Shown here one piece after another: positions 44,247-53,120 of a DNA stretch of 64,000 bases. The DNA is from JADJWR01 sp963847675. Lineage in GTDB: Bacteria > Pseudomonadota > Gammaproteobacteria > Burkholderiales > Burkholderiaceae_F. A model generated the notes under the pieces. The model had not been told where the DNA came from, did no database searches, and saw only the letters and a program-made list of their open reading frames with translations. The position numbers and the translations under genes were made by a program. The stretch lies in the NCBI GenBank assembly GCA_963847675.1, contig CAWKAP010000002.1, positions 62,001 to 126,000 on the forward strand. Reading direction: 5' to 3'. Position 1 is the first letter of the stretch, and each line of letters begins with the position of its first letter.

Positions 44247-45206
44247 TCAACGCGCCAGAACGTACAGCGAAATGTCCTGGCCGAGCAACGCGCCGACCCG
44301 CGCCGCCAGGGCCAGCGCCGATTCGCGGTCGGCAGTTGCGCCCAGCAGCACGCGGTGCAGGTCGCCGTCGCGCTCGATGCGCGGCAGTCGATCGGTCGGC
44401 GGCAGCGCCTGCGCCTCGGGGGTCGCCATCACTGCCTGTAGCCGCGCCATCAGCGCCCTTGCGTTATCCGCGACCGTAAAGACGCCAAGTTGCACCGTCC
44501 ATTGCGACCCCGAAGCCGGGCCCGCGCCCGCCGCGCCGCCTGCCCGAGCACCCGGCGGCCCGGACGATCCGGCGTTGGCGACTTCGGCGGGCGCGGCGGC
44601 ACCCGCGATCTCGCGATGCGTGATGCGCCGGACCTCGACTTCGCCGGTCCCGTTGGCGGCGATGCCCAGGCGCATCGCCGCCGCGTAAGACAGGTCGATC
44701 ACGCGGCCGTCCCTGAACGGTCCGCGGTCGTTGACGCGAACGGTGACGGCGGCACCGCTGCGCAGATTGGTCACCCGCGCGTAGCTCGGCAGCGGCATCG
44801 TCGGGTGCGCGGCCGTCATCGCGAACATGTCGTAGATCTCGCCGGTCGAGGTCCGGCTGCCATGAAACTGGCGTCCGTACCAGGAGGCGAGCCCGCGCTG
44901 CACCAGCGGACGATCGTCGGTGATCGGCGTGTAGCTGCGACCGAGCGCGACGTAGGGACGCAGCGCCCCGGAATGGAACGGCTCGATCCTCGGCACGGCA
45001 TCCGGCGTCGCCATGATGTCGGCCGGCGTCTGTGCCGGCGGTCCATCGTCCTGGTAGAAGCCGCCCGACCGCGGCGGCGTCGATTTCGGCGTCGTGCTGC
45101 AGCCGGCGGCAGCGATCGCGACCGCGATCGCTGCGATGACGCCGCGCAGGCGCGCCGCGCCCTCGATGCCTGCCGCGACGCGCATCGTCGACGCACCCAC
45201 CATCAT
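44247..45206 (-). CDS. rlpA: Septal ring lytic transglycosylase RlpA-like lipoprotein with SPOR domain
   Basis: A 319-residue (or shorter) lipoprotein: signal peptide ending IAAAGC, a double-psi beta-barrel with GLASWYGRQFHGSRTSTGE and VTVRVNDRGPFRDGRVIDLS, a low-complexity Gly/Ala/Pro linker, and a C-terminal SPOR domain (WTVQLGVFTVADNARALMARL). RlpA cleaves naked glycan strands at the division site. Starts at 45206, 45203 and 45185 are all in frame; a GAGGAAG lies immediately before the first. It lies 5 nt after rodA in the rod-shape cluster. Confidence 0.92.
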   Translation of the reverse strand: MMVGASTMRVAAGIEGAARLRGVIAAIAVAIAAAGCSTTPKSTPPRSGGFYQDDGPPAQTPADIMATPDAVPRIEPFHSGALRPYVALGRSYTPITDDRPLVQRGLASWYGRQFHGSRTSTGEIYDMFAMTAAHPTMPLPSYARVTNLRSGAAVTVRVNDRGPFRDGRVIDLSYAAAMRLGIAANGTGEVEVRRITHREIAGAAAPAEVANAGSSGPPGARAGGAAGAGPASGSQWTVQLGVFTVADNARALMARLQAVMATPEAQALPPTDRLPRIERDGDLHRVLLGATADRESALALAARVGALLGQDISLYVLAR

Positions 45207-45211
45207 CTTCC

Positions 45212-46345
45212 TCAACTCTGCACCAGCTTGCGGTGGCTGTTGATGCTCATCAGCATGCCCACCGCCAGGCCGAGGGTCACCAGCGCGGTACCCCCGTAGC
45301 TGACGAAGGGCAGCGGCACGCCCACCACCGGCAGCACGCCGCTGACCATGCCCATGTTGACGAATGCGTAGGTGAAGATGATCAGCGCGATCGAGCCGGC
45401 GAGCAGCCGCGAGAAGGTCGCCGACGCGTTTGCCGCGATCACCAGCGCGCGCACGACGAGCGCCAGGAACAATGCCATCAGGACGACGTTTCCGACCAGC
45501 CCGAACTCCTCGGAAAACACGGCGAAGATGAAGTCCGAGGTCCGCTCGGGGATGAATTCGAGGTGGGTCTGCGTGCCCTGCATCCAGCCCTTGCCGAAGG
45601 CACCCCCGGAGCCGATGGCGATCGTCGCCTGCAGCGTGTGGAAACCCTTGCCGAGCGGGTCGATGCTCGGATCGATCAGCGTCAGCACGCGCTCGCGCTG
45701 GTAGTCGCGCATCAGCGTCCAGCCGACCGGCAGCATCGCCACGGCTGCTGCGCTGAGCATGGCGATCCACTTCCACGGCAGGCCGGCGAAGAAGATCACG
45801 AAGGCACCGGCGGCCAGCACGAGCAGCGACGTGCCGAGGTCGGGTTGCTTGACGATCAGCACCACCGGCACGAGGACCAGAATGGAGGCGAAGAGAAAGT
45901 CGAGCGGCCTTCGCGCACCCTCGCGGCGGTGGAAGTACCACGCCAGCATCATCGGCAGCGCCAGCCGCATCATTTCCGACGGCTGAATCCGCGTCACGCC
46001 GATATCCAGCCAGCGCGTGGCGCCCTTCACGGTGACACCGGCCACCGCCACGCCGATCAGCAGCGCAACACCGATCAGGTAGACGGGCGCCGCCAGCTTC
46101 TGCAGAGTCACCGGCGGCACGCTGGCGGCGACGACCATCACCGCAGCAGCGATCGCCAGGTTGCGCAGCTGGTCGGTGAACCGCCAGGGGAAGTCGTTTG
46201 CCGCCGAGTACAGGGTCACCAGCCCGACCAGCACCAGGGCACCGACGATGGCCAGCAGCGGCGGGTCGAGCACTCCGATGCGCTCGCGCAGCCACAGCAC
46301 CAAGGGCGAGCGGCGCCAGGGGCGCTTCAGCGCGGCGTCATTCAC
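45212..46345 (-). CDS. rodA: Rod shape-determining protein RodA
   Basis: A 377-residue SEDS-family peptidoglycan polymerase with about ten membrane segments. Conserved parts: TRWLDIGVTRIQPSEMMRLALPM, DLGTSLLVLAAGAFV, TQTHLEFIPERTSDFIFAVFSEEFGLVG and GVPLPFVSYGGTAL. The start is GTG at 46345 (MNDAALKRPWRR), overlapping the mrdA end by 8 nt, so RodA and its partner PBP2 are made together. Confidence 0.96.
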   Translation of the reverse strand: MNDAALKRPWRRSPLVLWLRERIGVLDPPLLAIVGALVLVGLVTLYSAANDFPWRFTDQLRNLAIAAAVMVVAASVPPVTLQKLAAPVYLIGVALLIGVAVAGVTVKGATRWLDIGVTRIQPSEMMRLALPMMLAWYFHRREGARRPLDFLFASILVLVPVVLIVKQPDLGTSLLVLAAGAFVIFFAGLPWKWIAMLSAAAVAMLPVGWTLMRDYQRERVLTLIDPSIDPLGKGFHTLQATIAIGSGGAFGKGWMQGTQTHLEFIPERTSDFIFAVFSEEFGLVGNVVLMALFLALVVRALVIAANASATFSRLLAGSIALIIFTYAFVNMGMVSGVLPVVGVPLPFVSYGGTALVTLGLAVGMLMSINSHRKLVQS

Positions 46346-48284
46346 GGCGCACCTCGACGGCGTGCGCGAGGCGCGGCGCCTCGTGCCGGCGCGCCGCCTC
46401 GGGCGGCAGGCGGTCGCTCAGCAGCGGCGCCATTCCTTGCGGCAGCTTGCCGAGCAGGTAGTAGTCGATCGCGGCGCGCACGATCGGCGCCGCCGCACGC
46501 GAGCCGAAGCCGCCGTTTTCCACCAGCGCCGCGATGGCAATCACCGGCTTTTCGCCGGGGCCGGCCGGAGCGAAGGCGATGTACAGCGAATGGTCCCGGT
46601 GCCGCTCGTCGACACGGCTGGCGTCGTACTTCTCGTTGGACTTTATGCCGATCACCTGTGCCGTACCGGTCTTGCCGGCGACCTTGTACGGCACGCCGGC
46701 GAAGGCGCCGCGGCCGGTGCCGCTGATGTTCACGTCGACCATCGCCTCGCGCACGATGCGGATGTGCTCGGACTTGACCGGAATCCGGTGGCTCTCGTTC
46801 GGAACCGTCGGCCGGATTTCGCCCGTCGCGGCGTCCTCGACGGCGCGGACGATGTGCGGCTTCATCACCACACCGTCGTTGGCCAGTGTCGCCGTGGCGT
46901 GCGCCAGCTGCAGCAGGGTGAAGCTGTTGTAGCCCTGGCCGATGCCGATCGAGATCGTCTCGCCCGGATACCACTTCTGCTTGAAGCGGCGCTGTTTCCA
47001 CTCGGCCGACGGCAGGATGCCGGTCATCTCGCCATCGATGTCGATGCCGGTGATCTGGCCGAAGCCCCACGGTTTCATGAAGTCGTGAATCGTGTCGACG
47101 CCGAGGTCGTCGGCCAGCTGGTAGTAGTAGATGTCACTCGACCTGACGATCGACGTGTGCAGGTTGACCGCGCCCAGAGGCACCTTGTTCGAATCGCGGA
47201 AGCGACGCCCGCCGAACATGAAGTAGCCCGGATCGTGGATCACCTGCTCGGGGCGGCGCTTGCCGGTCTCCAGCGCGGCAAGCGCCAGGAATGGCTTGTA
47301 CGTGGAGCCGATCGGATACGTGCCGCGCAGCGCGCGGTTCAGCAGCGGCTTGTCCGGGTCGGCGTTCAGTTCCTCCCAGACCTTGGGGTCGATGCCGTCG
47401 ACGAACAGGTTGGGGTCCACGCTGGGCCTGGACACGAACGCGAGCACGTCGCCCGAGGCCGGCTCGATCGCGATCAATGCGCCGCGGCGGTCTTCGAACA
47501 TGCGCTCGATCACTTCCTGAAGCCGGATGTCGATCGACAGCTGCAGGTTGTTCCCTGCCACCGGCGGCGTCAGCGTCAGCGTCCGCACCGCGCGGCCGCC
47601 GGCGGTGATCTCGACTTCCTGCATCCCGGTCGTGCCATGCAGTTCGCGCTGGTAGCTGGCCTCGATGCCGACCTTGCCGATGTACTCCGCGCCGGCGTAG
47701 TTGTCGGCATCCGGCCAGCCTTCGATCCGCTCCTTGTCGCCAGGCGAGATGCGGCCGATGTGGCCGATCATGTGCGCACCGATGTCGCCAAGCGGGTAGT
47801 GGCGGAACAGCCGCGCGCGAAGATCGACGCCCGGGAAGCGGAACCGCTGCGCGGTGAAGCGTGCCACCTCTTCGTCGGTCAGCCGCGTGCGGATCGGGAT
47901 CGACTCGGTGCCTTTCAGTTCGTCCTGCAACTTCCTGAAGCGGCGCCGGTCGCGCGGCTGGATGTCGACCACCCGGGCCAGGGCATCGATCGTTTCCGCC
48001 ACGTCCTCGACGCGGCGCGGATTGATCTCCAGCGTGTAGGCAGAGAAGTTCTCGGCAATCACGATGCCGTTTCGATCGCGGATCAGGCCGCGATTGGCAG
48101 TCACCGGCACCACCGTCGTGCGCTGGGCCTCGGCCCGCTGGTGCAGCTCCTCGTGCTTGACCACCTGCAGCCAGAACAGGCGCGCGGCCAGGACGGCGAA
48201 GGAGGCCAGCACGATCACGGCGGCGACGGCGGCGCGCGACCGGAACAGGTCGACTTCCTGCTGCGGATTGCGGAACGTCGTCAC
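46338..48284 (-). CDS. mrdA: Penicillin-binding protein 2 (elongation transpeptidase)
   Basis: A class B PBP that cross-links lateral-wall peptidoglycan. One N-terminal membrane anchor (AAVAAVIVLASFAVLAARLFW), a dimerisation domain (VPVTANRGLIRDRNGIVIAENF), and the transpeptidase domain with SxxK in YPIGSTYKPF, SxD in IVRSSDIYYYQLADDLG, and KTG in VAGKTGTAQVIG. GTG at 48284 (MTTFRNPQQEVDLFRSR) gives the usual 648 residues; in-frame ATGs at 48320 and 48329 are alternatives. No strong ribosome binding site precedes the GTG. A 150-nt gap separates it from mreD. Confidence 0.95.
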   Translation of the reverse strand: MTTFRNPQQEVDLFRSRAAVAAVIVLASFAVLAARLFWLQVVKHEELHQRAEAQRTTVVPVTANRGLIRDRNGIVIAENFSAYTLEINPRRVEDVAETIDALARVVDIQPRDRRRFRKLQDELKGTESIPIRTRLTDEEVARFTAQRFRFPGVDLRARLFRHYPLGDIGAHMIGHIGRISPGDKERIEGWPDADNYAGAEYIGKVGIEASYQRELHGTTGMQEVEITAGGRAVRTLTLTPPVAGNNLQLSIDIRLQEVIERMFEDRRGALIAIEPASGDVLAFVSRPSVDPNLFVDGIDPKVWEELNADPDKPLLNRALRGTYPIGSTYKPFLALAALETGKRRPEQVIHDPGYFMFGGRRFRDSNKVPLGAVNLHTSIVRSSDIYYYQLADDLGVDTIHDFMKPWGFGQITGIDIDGEMTGILPSAEWKQRRFKQKWYPGETISIGIGQGYNSFTLLQLAHATATLANDGVVMKPHIVRAVEDAATGEIRPTVPNESHRIPVKSEHIRIVREAMVDVNISGTGRGAFAGVPYKVAGKTGTAQVIGIKSNEKYDASRVDERHRDHSLYIAFAPAGPGEKPVIAIAALVENGGFGSRAAAPIVRAAIDYYLLGKLPQGMAPLLSDRLPPEAARRHEAPRLAHAVEVRRE

Positions 48285-48434
48285 GTCTGAATGTCGCCGG
48301 CGACCTGGCGCCGCGCGCATTCGATGCATGCTGCCATGATGCGGATTCTATTGAGCTTTGCCGGTCAGGTGCGGTACGGCGTTCGTGCGCGACTGCAGCA
48401 ACGGCTCACCCGCGCGGGCCGGACAGCGGCAGCG

Positions 48435-49058
48435 CTACAGCGGCCGCGTGTCGTCGCGCTCGAGGGGGCGCCGCTGCGGCGCCAGCAGGACCCAGCTCAC
48501 GATCGGCCAGAGCACTGCGCCGACTCCCGAACTGCCGAAATAGCCCCATCCCGGGAAGCTGCCGCCGACCCACAGCCGCACCGCCAGCGACACGCACTGC
48601 GCCAGCAACAGGAGCGCCAGCACATGCAGCGCCTGTGCGCCGACCGGGAACCAGAGCATCCGCCGATGCAGCGTGATCGCGCCGTAGGCGAGCAGCGTGT
48701 AGGCCAGCGCGTGCTCGCCGAACAATGCGCCGTCGTGAACGTCCATCAGCAGCCCGGCGACGAAGGCCGCGCCGATGCCGACCCGGCGCGGCTGGTGCAC
48801 GTTCCAGAAAACGAGGGCCAGCGCGAGGAAGTCGGGCACCCATCCGGTGCGGCCGGCGGGCAGCAGGTTGAGCACCAGCGCGGCAATCAGCGTCCCCCAG
48901 ATGAACATGGGCCTGACCGGTGCCAGCAGCGCGCTCGGCCGGTAGGCGGCGCGTCCGGCGCCAAGCACGCCGGCCGAAACGAGTTCCACCGGCTCGGCGT
49001 TACGCGGCCGGTTCAGCGCGAACGAAGTGCGCAGGGCACGCCAGAAACCCCCCGTCAT
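48435..49058 (-). CDS. mreD: Rod shape-determining protein MreD
   Basis: A 207-residue multipass membrane protein of the elongasome. After a longer than usual N-terminal region (about 45 residues), the MreD domain runs PMFIWGTLIAALVLNLLPAG, VPDFLALALVFWNVHQPRRVGIGAAFVAGLLMDV and GEHALAYTLLAYGAI. The start overlaps the mreC stop by 4 nt. Some of the N-terminal extension may be untranslated; internal ATGs exist, for example the Met before FIWGTL. Confidence 0.88.
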   Translation of the reverse strand: MTGGFWRALRTSFALNRPRNAEPVELVSAGVLGAGRAAYRPSALLAPVRPMFIWGTLIAALVLNLLPAGRTGWVPDFLALALVFWNVHQPRRVGIGAAFVAGLLMDVHDGALFGEHALAYTLLAYGAITLHRRMLWFPVGAQALHVLALLLLAQCVSLAVRLWVGGSFPGWGYFGSSGVGAVLWPIVSWVLLAPQRRPLERDDTRPL

Positions 49059-49945
49059 CGGCGCGCGCCCGGTTTCGGCTCGACCCGCTTTTCCTCGGCG
49101 GGCCGCTGCAGCTGAGCCTGCGGATCGACGGCGAGGACCAGCAGGTGGACGCGTTCGCCGATCCCTGCGGCGGGCCGCAGCTCGATCCGCGCGAAGCGTT
49201 CGTTGTCGGTCCGGTGCACGCTGGTGATCGTGCCCACCGCGAGCCCGGGCGGGTAGAGGTCGTCGATTCCGGAGGTCACCGCCAGGTCTCCTTCCTGGAC
49301 GTCGACGTTGACGGCCATGAAGCGCAGTTCCAGCGCCCGTCCGTCGCCGAAAACCACGCCGCGAAGGCCGTTGCGCAGCAGCTGCACCGCGATGCCCTGA
49401 TCGCGGTCGGTCAGCAGGGTCAACTCGGAGGTCAGCGGGAAGACCCGCGTGATCTGGCCGACCACGCCCCGCTCATCGACGACGGGCTGGCCGGCGCGGA
49501 CACCCGCCTGCATCCCCTGGTCGAGCACCAGCTTGCGCGAAAACGGATCCCGTGACTCGTACAGCACGCGCGCCAGCAGGGTCGGCGCTGCAACGCGCTC
49601 CCTGGCCCCGAGCAGCCGCCGCAACTCCGCGTTTTCGGCCTCCAGCGCCGCGGCCCGCTGCGCGCGGACACCCTGCTCGACCGACTCGAGACGGAGCCGT
49701 TCGTTTTCCTGGACCAGCCGGGCCATGGTGGTGAAGTATTCGCCGACCGCGGAGGCCGCATCGCGCGGCAGCAGCAGCATCCGCTGCACCGGATACAGGA
49801 CGAAGCCGACCCCGACCCGCAACGTTTCGAGAGTCTGCAGGCGCGAGTCGACGATGATCAGCGCAACGGCCAGGAAAGAGAAGAAAGCCAGCCGTGCGCG
49901 GGCCGACACACCCTGGTTGAACAGCGGCGGGGGGCCGTGATCCAT
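49055..49945 (-). CDS. mreC: Rod shape-determining protein MreC
   Basis: A 296-residue bitopic scaffold linking MreB to the periplasmic synthases. One membrane segment (LAFFSFLAVALIIVDSRL), a coiled coil (VQENERLRLESVEQGVRAQRAAALEAENAELRRLL), and a beta-rich periplasmic domain with LDQGMQAGVRAGQPVVDERGVVGQI. ATG at 49945 (MDHGPPPLFNQG) matches the betaproteobacterial start; a longer in-frame start at 50047 is poor. Order mreB-mreC-mreD-mrdA-rodA is conserved. Confidence 0.94.
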   Translation of the reverse strand: MDHGPPPLFNQGVSARARLAFFSFLAVALIIVDSRLQTLETLRVGVGFVLYPVQRMLLLPRDAASAVGEYFTTMARLVQENERLRLESVEQGVRAQRAAALEAENAELRRLLGARERVAAPTLLARVLYESRDPFSRKLVLDQGMQAGVRAGQPVVDERGVVGQITRVFPLTSELTLLTDRDQGIAVQLLRNGLRGVVFGDGRALELRFMAVNVDVQEGDLAVTSGIDDLYPPGLAVGTITSVHRTDNERFARIELRPAAGIGERVHLLVLAVDPQAQLQRPAEEKRVEPKPGARR

Positions 49946-50094
49946 GTCGCTCGCGCGGTCAGCACGAACGCGGCGCGGCGAAAGGCGTGGCGAGCAGGCC
50001 GAGGTTCGTCCGGGGAGCGGCGGCGTACGCGAAGGTACGTTGAGCACCGCAGGGCGAAGATCGGCCCGCGCAATAGCCTTGCGACATGCCGCCT

Positions 50095-51138
50095 CTAGCC
50101 GTGCGCGAAGATCGAGCCGAGCTTGTCCATCCGCTCCAGCGCAATGCCGCAGCCGCGCACGACGCAGGTGAGCGGATCCTCGGCGACCACGACCGGAAGG
50201 CCGGTTTCCTCCATCAGCAGGCGGTCGAGGTCACGCAGCAGCGCGCCGCCGCCGGTGAGCATCATGCCGCGGTCGGCGATGTCGGCGCCGAGTTCGGGCG
50301 GCGTCTGCTCGAGCGCGATCTTGACGCTGCTGACGATCTGGTTGAGCGGGTCGGTCAGCGCCTCGAGGATCTCGTTGCTCGAGATCGTGAAGCTGCGCGG
50401 GATGCCTTCCGAGAGGTTGCGCCCCTTGACCTCCATCTCCTTGACCTCGGAACCCGGGAAGGCGCTGCCGATATGCTTCTTGATGCTTTCCGCGGTCGGC
50501 TCGCCGATCAGCATGCCGTAGTTGCGGCGGATGTAGTTGATGATCGCTTCGTCGAACTTGTCGCCACCGACGCGCACGCTGCCCGAGTAGACCATCCCGC
50601 CGAGCGAAATGATGCCGACCTCGGTGGTGCCGCCGCCGATGTCGACCACCATCGAGCCCGAGGCCTCCGACACCGGCAGCCCGGCGCCGATCGCCGCCGC
50701 CATCGGCTCCTCGATCAGGAACACCTGGCTGGCGCCGGCCGCCTCGGCCGATTCCTTGATGGCGCGCCGCTCGACCTGGGTCGAGCCGCACGGCACGCAG
50801 ATGATGATGCGCGGGTTCGGCGCCAGCAGGCTCGAAGGATGCACCATCTTGATGAACTGCTTGAGCATCTGCTCGGTGACGGTGAAGTCGGCGATCACGC
50901 CGTCCTTCATCGGCCGGATGGCCTCGATGTTGCCCGGCACCTTGCCGAGCATCTGCTTGGCCTCCTTGCCGACCGCGCGGATGGTCCGCTTGCCGTGCGG
51001 TCCGCCTTCCTGCGAGATGGCCACCACCGAAGGCTCGTCGAGGACGATGCCCTTGCCGCGCACGTAGATCAGCGTGTTGGCCGTGCCCAGGTCGATGGCC
51101 AGATCGTTGGAGAAGAAACTGCGAATGAAGCCGAACAT
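50095..51138 (-). CDS. mreB: Rod shape-determining protein MreB
   Basis: A 347-residue bacterial actin that directs cell elongation. N-terminal FIRSFFSNDLAIDLGTANTLIYVRGKG, phosphate-2 loop MVVDIGGGTTEVGIISLGG, and adenosine loop GMMLTGGGALLRDLDRLLMEETGLPVVVAEDP. Full length, with ATG at 51138. It heads the minus-strand rod-shape cluster and diverges from gatC. Confidence 0.98.
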   Translation of the reverse strand: MFGFIRSFFSNDLAIDLGTANTLIYVRGKGIVLDEPSVVAISQEGGPHGKRTIRAVGKEAKQMLGKVPGNIEAIRPMKDGVIADFTVTEQMLKQFIKMVHPSSLLAPNPRIIICVPCGSTQVERRAIKESAEAAGASQVFLIEEPMAAAIGAGLPVSEASGSMVVDIGGGTTEVGIISLGGMVYSGSVRVGGDKFDEAIINYIRRNYGMLIGEPTAESIKKHIGSAFPGSEVKEMEVKGRNLSEGIPRSFTISSNEILEALTDPLNQIVSSVKIALEQTPPELGADIADRGMMLTGGGALLRDLDRLLMEETGLPVVVAEDPLTCVVRGCGIALERMDKLGSIFAHG

Positions 51139-51232
51139 GCGGATGGAGGACTCGCGAAGGGGTGGAGCGGGCGATCGGGCGCGGGGCGCGCCGCAGGATC
51201 GGTGCGCGTCGAAGCCGCTGCATCAGGTGCGC

Positions 51233-51239
51233 GATAATA
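51233..51239. promoter_or_regulatory. Candidate overlapping -10 elements between mreB and gatC
   Basis: GATAATA at 51233-51239 reads GATAAT toward gatC and TATTAT toward mreB, the only AT-rich spot in this 220-nt divergent region. No good -35 is seen on either strand. Confidence 0.35.
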
Positions 51240-51358
51240 CGCCACTCGCTGCGCCGCCCGACGCCTCTGCCCGCTCTTTCAGGCCGTGTCCGGCTCTGAA
51301 GCGATCGTCCGGATGCATTCCCGGATGGCTGTGATTCCCGATCCCACCGAAGCTACCG

Positions 51359-51646
51359 ATGGCACTGACCGAAAACGACGTCGCCCGCATCGCGCACCTG
51401 GCGCGCATCGAGATCGGCGACGACGATCGCCGCGCGATGCTGGCGCAGTTGAACGACATCTTCGCAATGATCGAAAAGATGCAGGCCGTCGACACCGCCG
51501 GCGTGGCGCCCATGGCGCACCCGCTCGGCGGTCGCCAGCGCCTGCGCGAAGACCGTGTCACCGAGGCTGACGCACGCGCGGCGAACATGAAGAACGCTCC
51601 CGAGGCCCAGGACGGACTGTTCCTGGTGCCGCGCGTGGTCGAATAG
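51359..51646 (+). CDS. gatC: Aspartyl/glutamyl-tRNA amidotransferase subunit C
   Basis: A 95-residue subunit of the GatCAB amidotransferase, which converts Asp-tRNA(Asn) and Glu-tRNA(Gln) to Asn- and Gln-tRNA. MALTENDVARIAHLARIEIG and the C-terminal DRVTEADARAANMKNAPEAQDGLFLVPRVVE are canonical. gatA begins 11 nt later. Confidence 0.96.
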   Translation: MALTENDVARIAHLARIEIGDDDRRAMLAQLNDIFAMIEKMQAVDTAGVAPMAHPLGGRQRLREDRVTEADARAANMKNAPEAQDGLFLVPRVVE

Positions 51647-51657
51647 GGCACCCGGAC

Positions 51658-53118
51658 GTGGAGGAACTCGCTCACGCCGGCGTGGCCGAACTCGGGCGTC
51701 TGCTCGCCGCCAAGGAAGTCTCGGCGGTCGAGCTGGCGCGGATGCAGCTCGACCGCATCGAACTGCATCGGGATCTCAATGCCTTCCTCGACGTGCGCCC
51801 CGAGGTGACGCTGGCGCAGGCGCGCGCCGCCGACGAGCGTCGCGCGCGCGGCGAGGCAGGCAGCCTGCTCGGCGTGCCGATCGCGCACAAGGACATTTTC
51901 GTCACCCGCGACTGGGCGAGCACCGCCTCGTCGAAGATCCTGCAGGGCTACATGAGCCCGTTCGACGCCACTGTCGTCGACAACCTCGCCCGGGCCGGCA
52001 TGGTCTGCCTCGGCAAGCTCAACTGCGACGAATTCGCAATGGGCTCGAGCAACGAGAACAGCGCCTACGGCAACGTGCTCAACCCGTGGGACAAGGGCGC
52101 GGTGCCCGGAGGCTCGTCGGGCGGTTCGAGTGCGGTGGTCGCCGCGCGGCTGTCGCCGGTCGCGACCGCGACGGACACCGGCGGTTCGATTCGCGAGCCG
52201 GCGGCCTTCACCGGCATCACCGGCACCAAGCCGACCTACGGCCGGCCGTCGCGCTGGGGCATGATCGCCTTCGCCTCCAGCCTCGACACGGCCGGGCTGA
52301 TGACACGGTCGGCCGAGGACTGCGCGCTGGTGTTCAACGAGATGCTCGGCTTCGATCCGAAGGACTCGACCAGCGTCGAGGCGCCGCGCGAGGATTTCAC
52401 CCGCCACCTGAACGATCCGGTCAGGGGCCTGAAGATCGGCATGCCGAAGGAGTTCTTCGGCGCCGGATTGCAGCCCGACGTCGAGGGTGCGGTGCGTGCG
52501 GCGCTGGCGGAGTACGAGAAGCTCGGCGCGCAACTGGTCGATATCTCCCTGCCGAATGCCGAGCTTGGCATCCCGGTGTACTACGTCGTTGCGCCCGCGG
52601 AATGCTCGAGCAACCTGGCCCGCTTCGACGGGGTCCGCTACGGCCATCGCGCGGCCAGGTACGACGACCTCATCGACATGATGAAGAAGAGCCGCTCCGA
52701 GGGTTTCGGCCCCGAACCGAAGCGGCGCATCCTGATCGGCGCTTACGTGCTTTCTCACGGTTACTACGACGCCTACTTCATCAAGGCGATGCAGGTGCGG
52801 CGGCTGATCGCCGAGGATTTCCAGCGCGCCTTTGAGCAATGCGATGTGATCGCCGGCCCGGTGACCACCTCGGTGGCGTTCGGTTTCGGCGAGAAGACCG
52901 CCGACCCGGTGGCCATGTACCTGGCCGACCTGTACACCGTGCCCGGATCGTTGTCCGGCGTGCCGAGCATGAGCATCCCGTGCGGCTTCGGCGACAAGGG
53001 CCGCCCGGTGGGACTGCAGCTGATGGCCAATCACCTGCAGGAAGCGAAGATGCTCGGCGTCGCGCACCAGTACCAGCAGGCGACCGACTGGCACCGCCGC
53101 GTGCCCGGAGGGTTCTAG
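51658..53118 (+). CDS. gatA: Aspartyl/glutamyl-tRNA amidotransferase subunit A
   Basis: The 486-residue amidase subunit that releases ammonia from glutamine. The Ser-cisSer-Lys triad is visible: Lys in GVPIAHKDIFVT, cis-Ser in PGGSSGGSSAVVAA, and the nucleophile Ser in TATDTGGSIREPAAFTG. The start is GTG at 51658 (MEELAHAGVAELGRLL). gatB follows after 2 nt. Confidence 0.97.
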   Translation: MEELAHAGVAELGRLLAAKEVSAVELARMQLDRIELHRDLNAFLDVRPEVTLAQARAADERRARGEAGSLLGVPIAHKDIFVTRDWASTASSKILQGYMSPFDATVVDNLARAGMVCLGKLNCDEFAMGSSNENSAYGNVLNPWDKGAVPGGSSGGSSAVVAARLSPVATATDTGGSIREPAAFTGITGTKPTYGRPSRWGMIAFASSLDTAGLMTRSAEDCALVFNEMLGFDPKDSTSVEAPREDFTRHLNDPVRGLKIGMPKEFFGAGLQPDVEGAVRAALAEYEKLGAQLVDISLPNAELGIPVYYVVAPAECSSNLARFDGVRYGHRAARYDDLIDMMKKSRSEGFGPEPKRRILIGAYVLSHGYYDAYFIKAMQVRRLIAEDFQRAFEQCDVIAGPVTTSVAFGFGEKTADPVAMYLADLYTVPGSLSGVPSMSIPCGFGDKGRPVGLQLMANHLQEAKMLGVAHQYQQATDWHRRVPGGF

Positions 53119-53120
53119 CG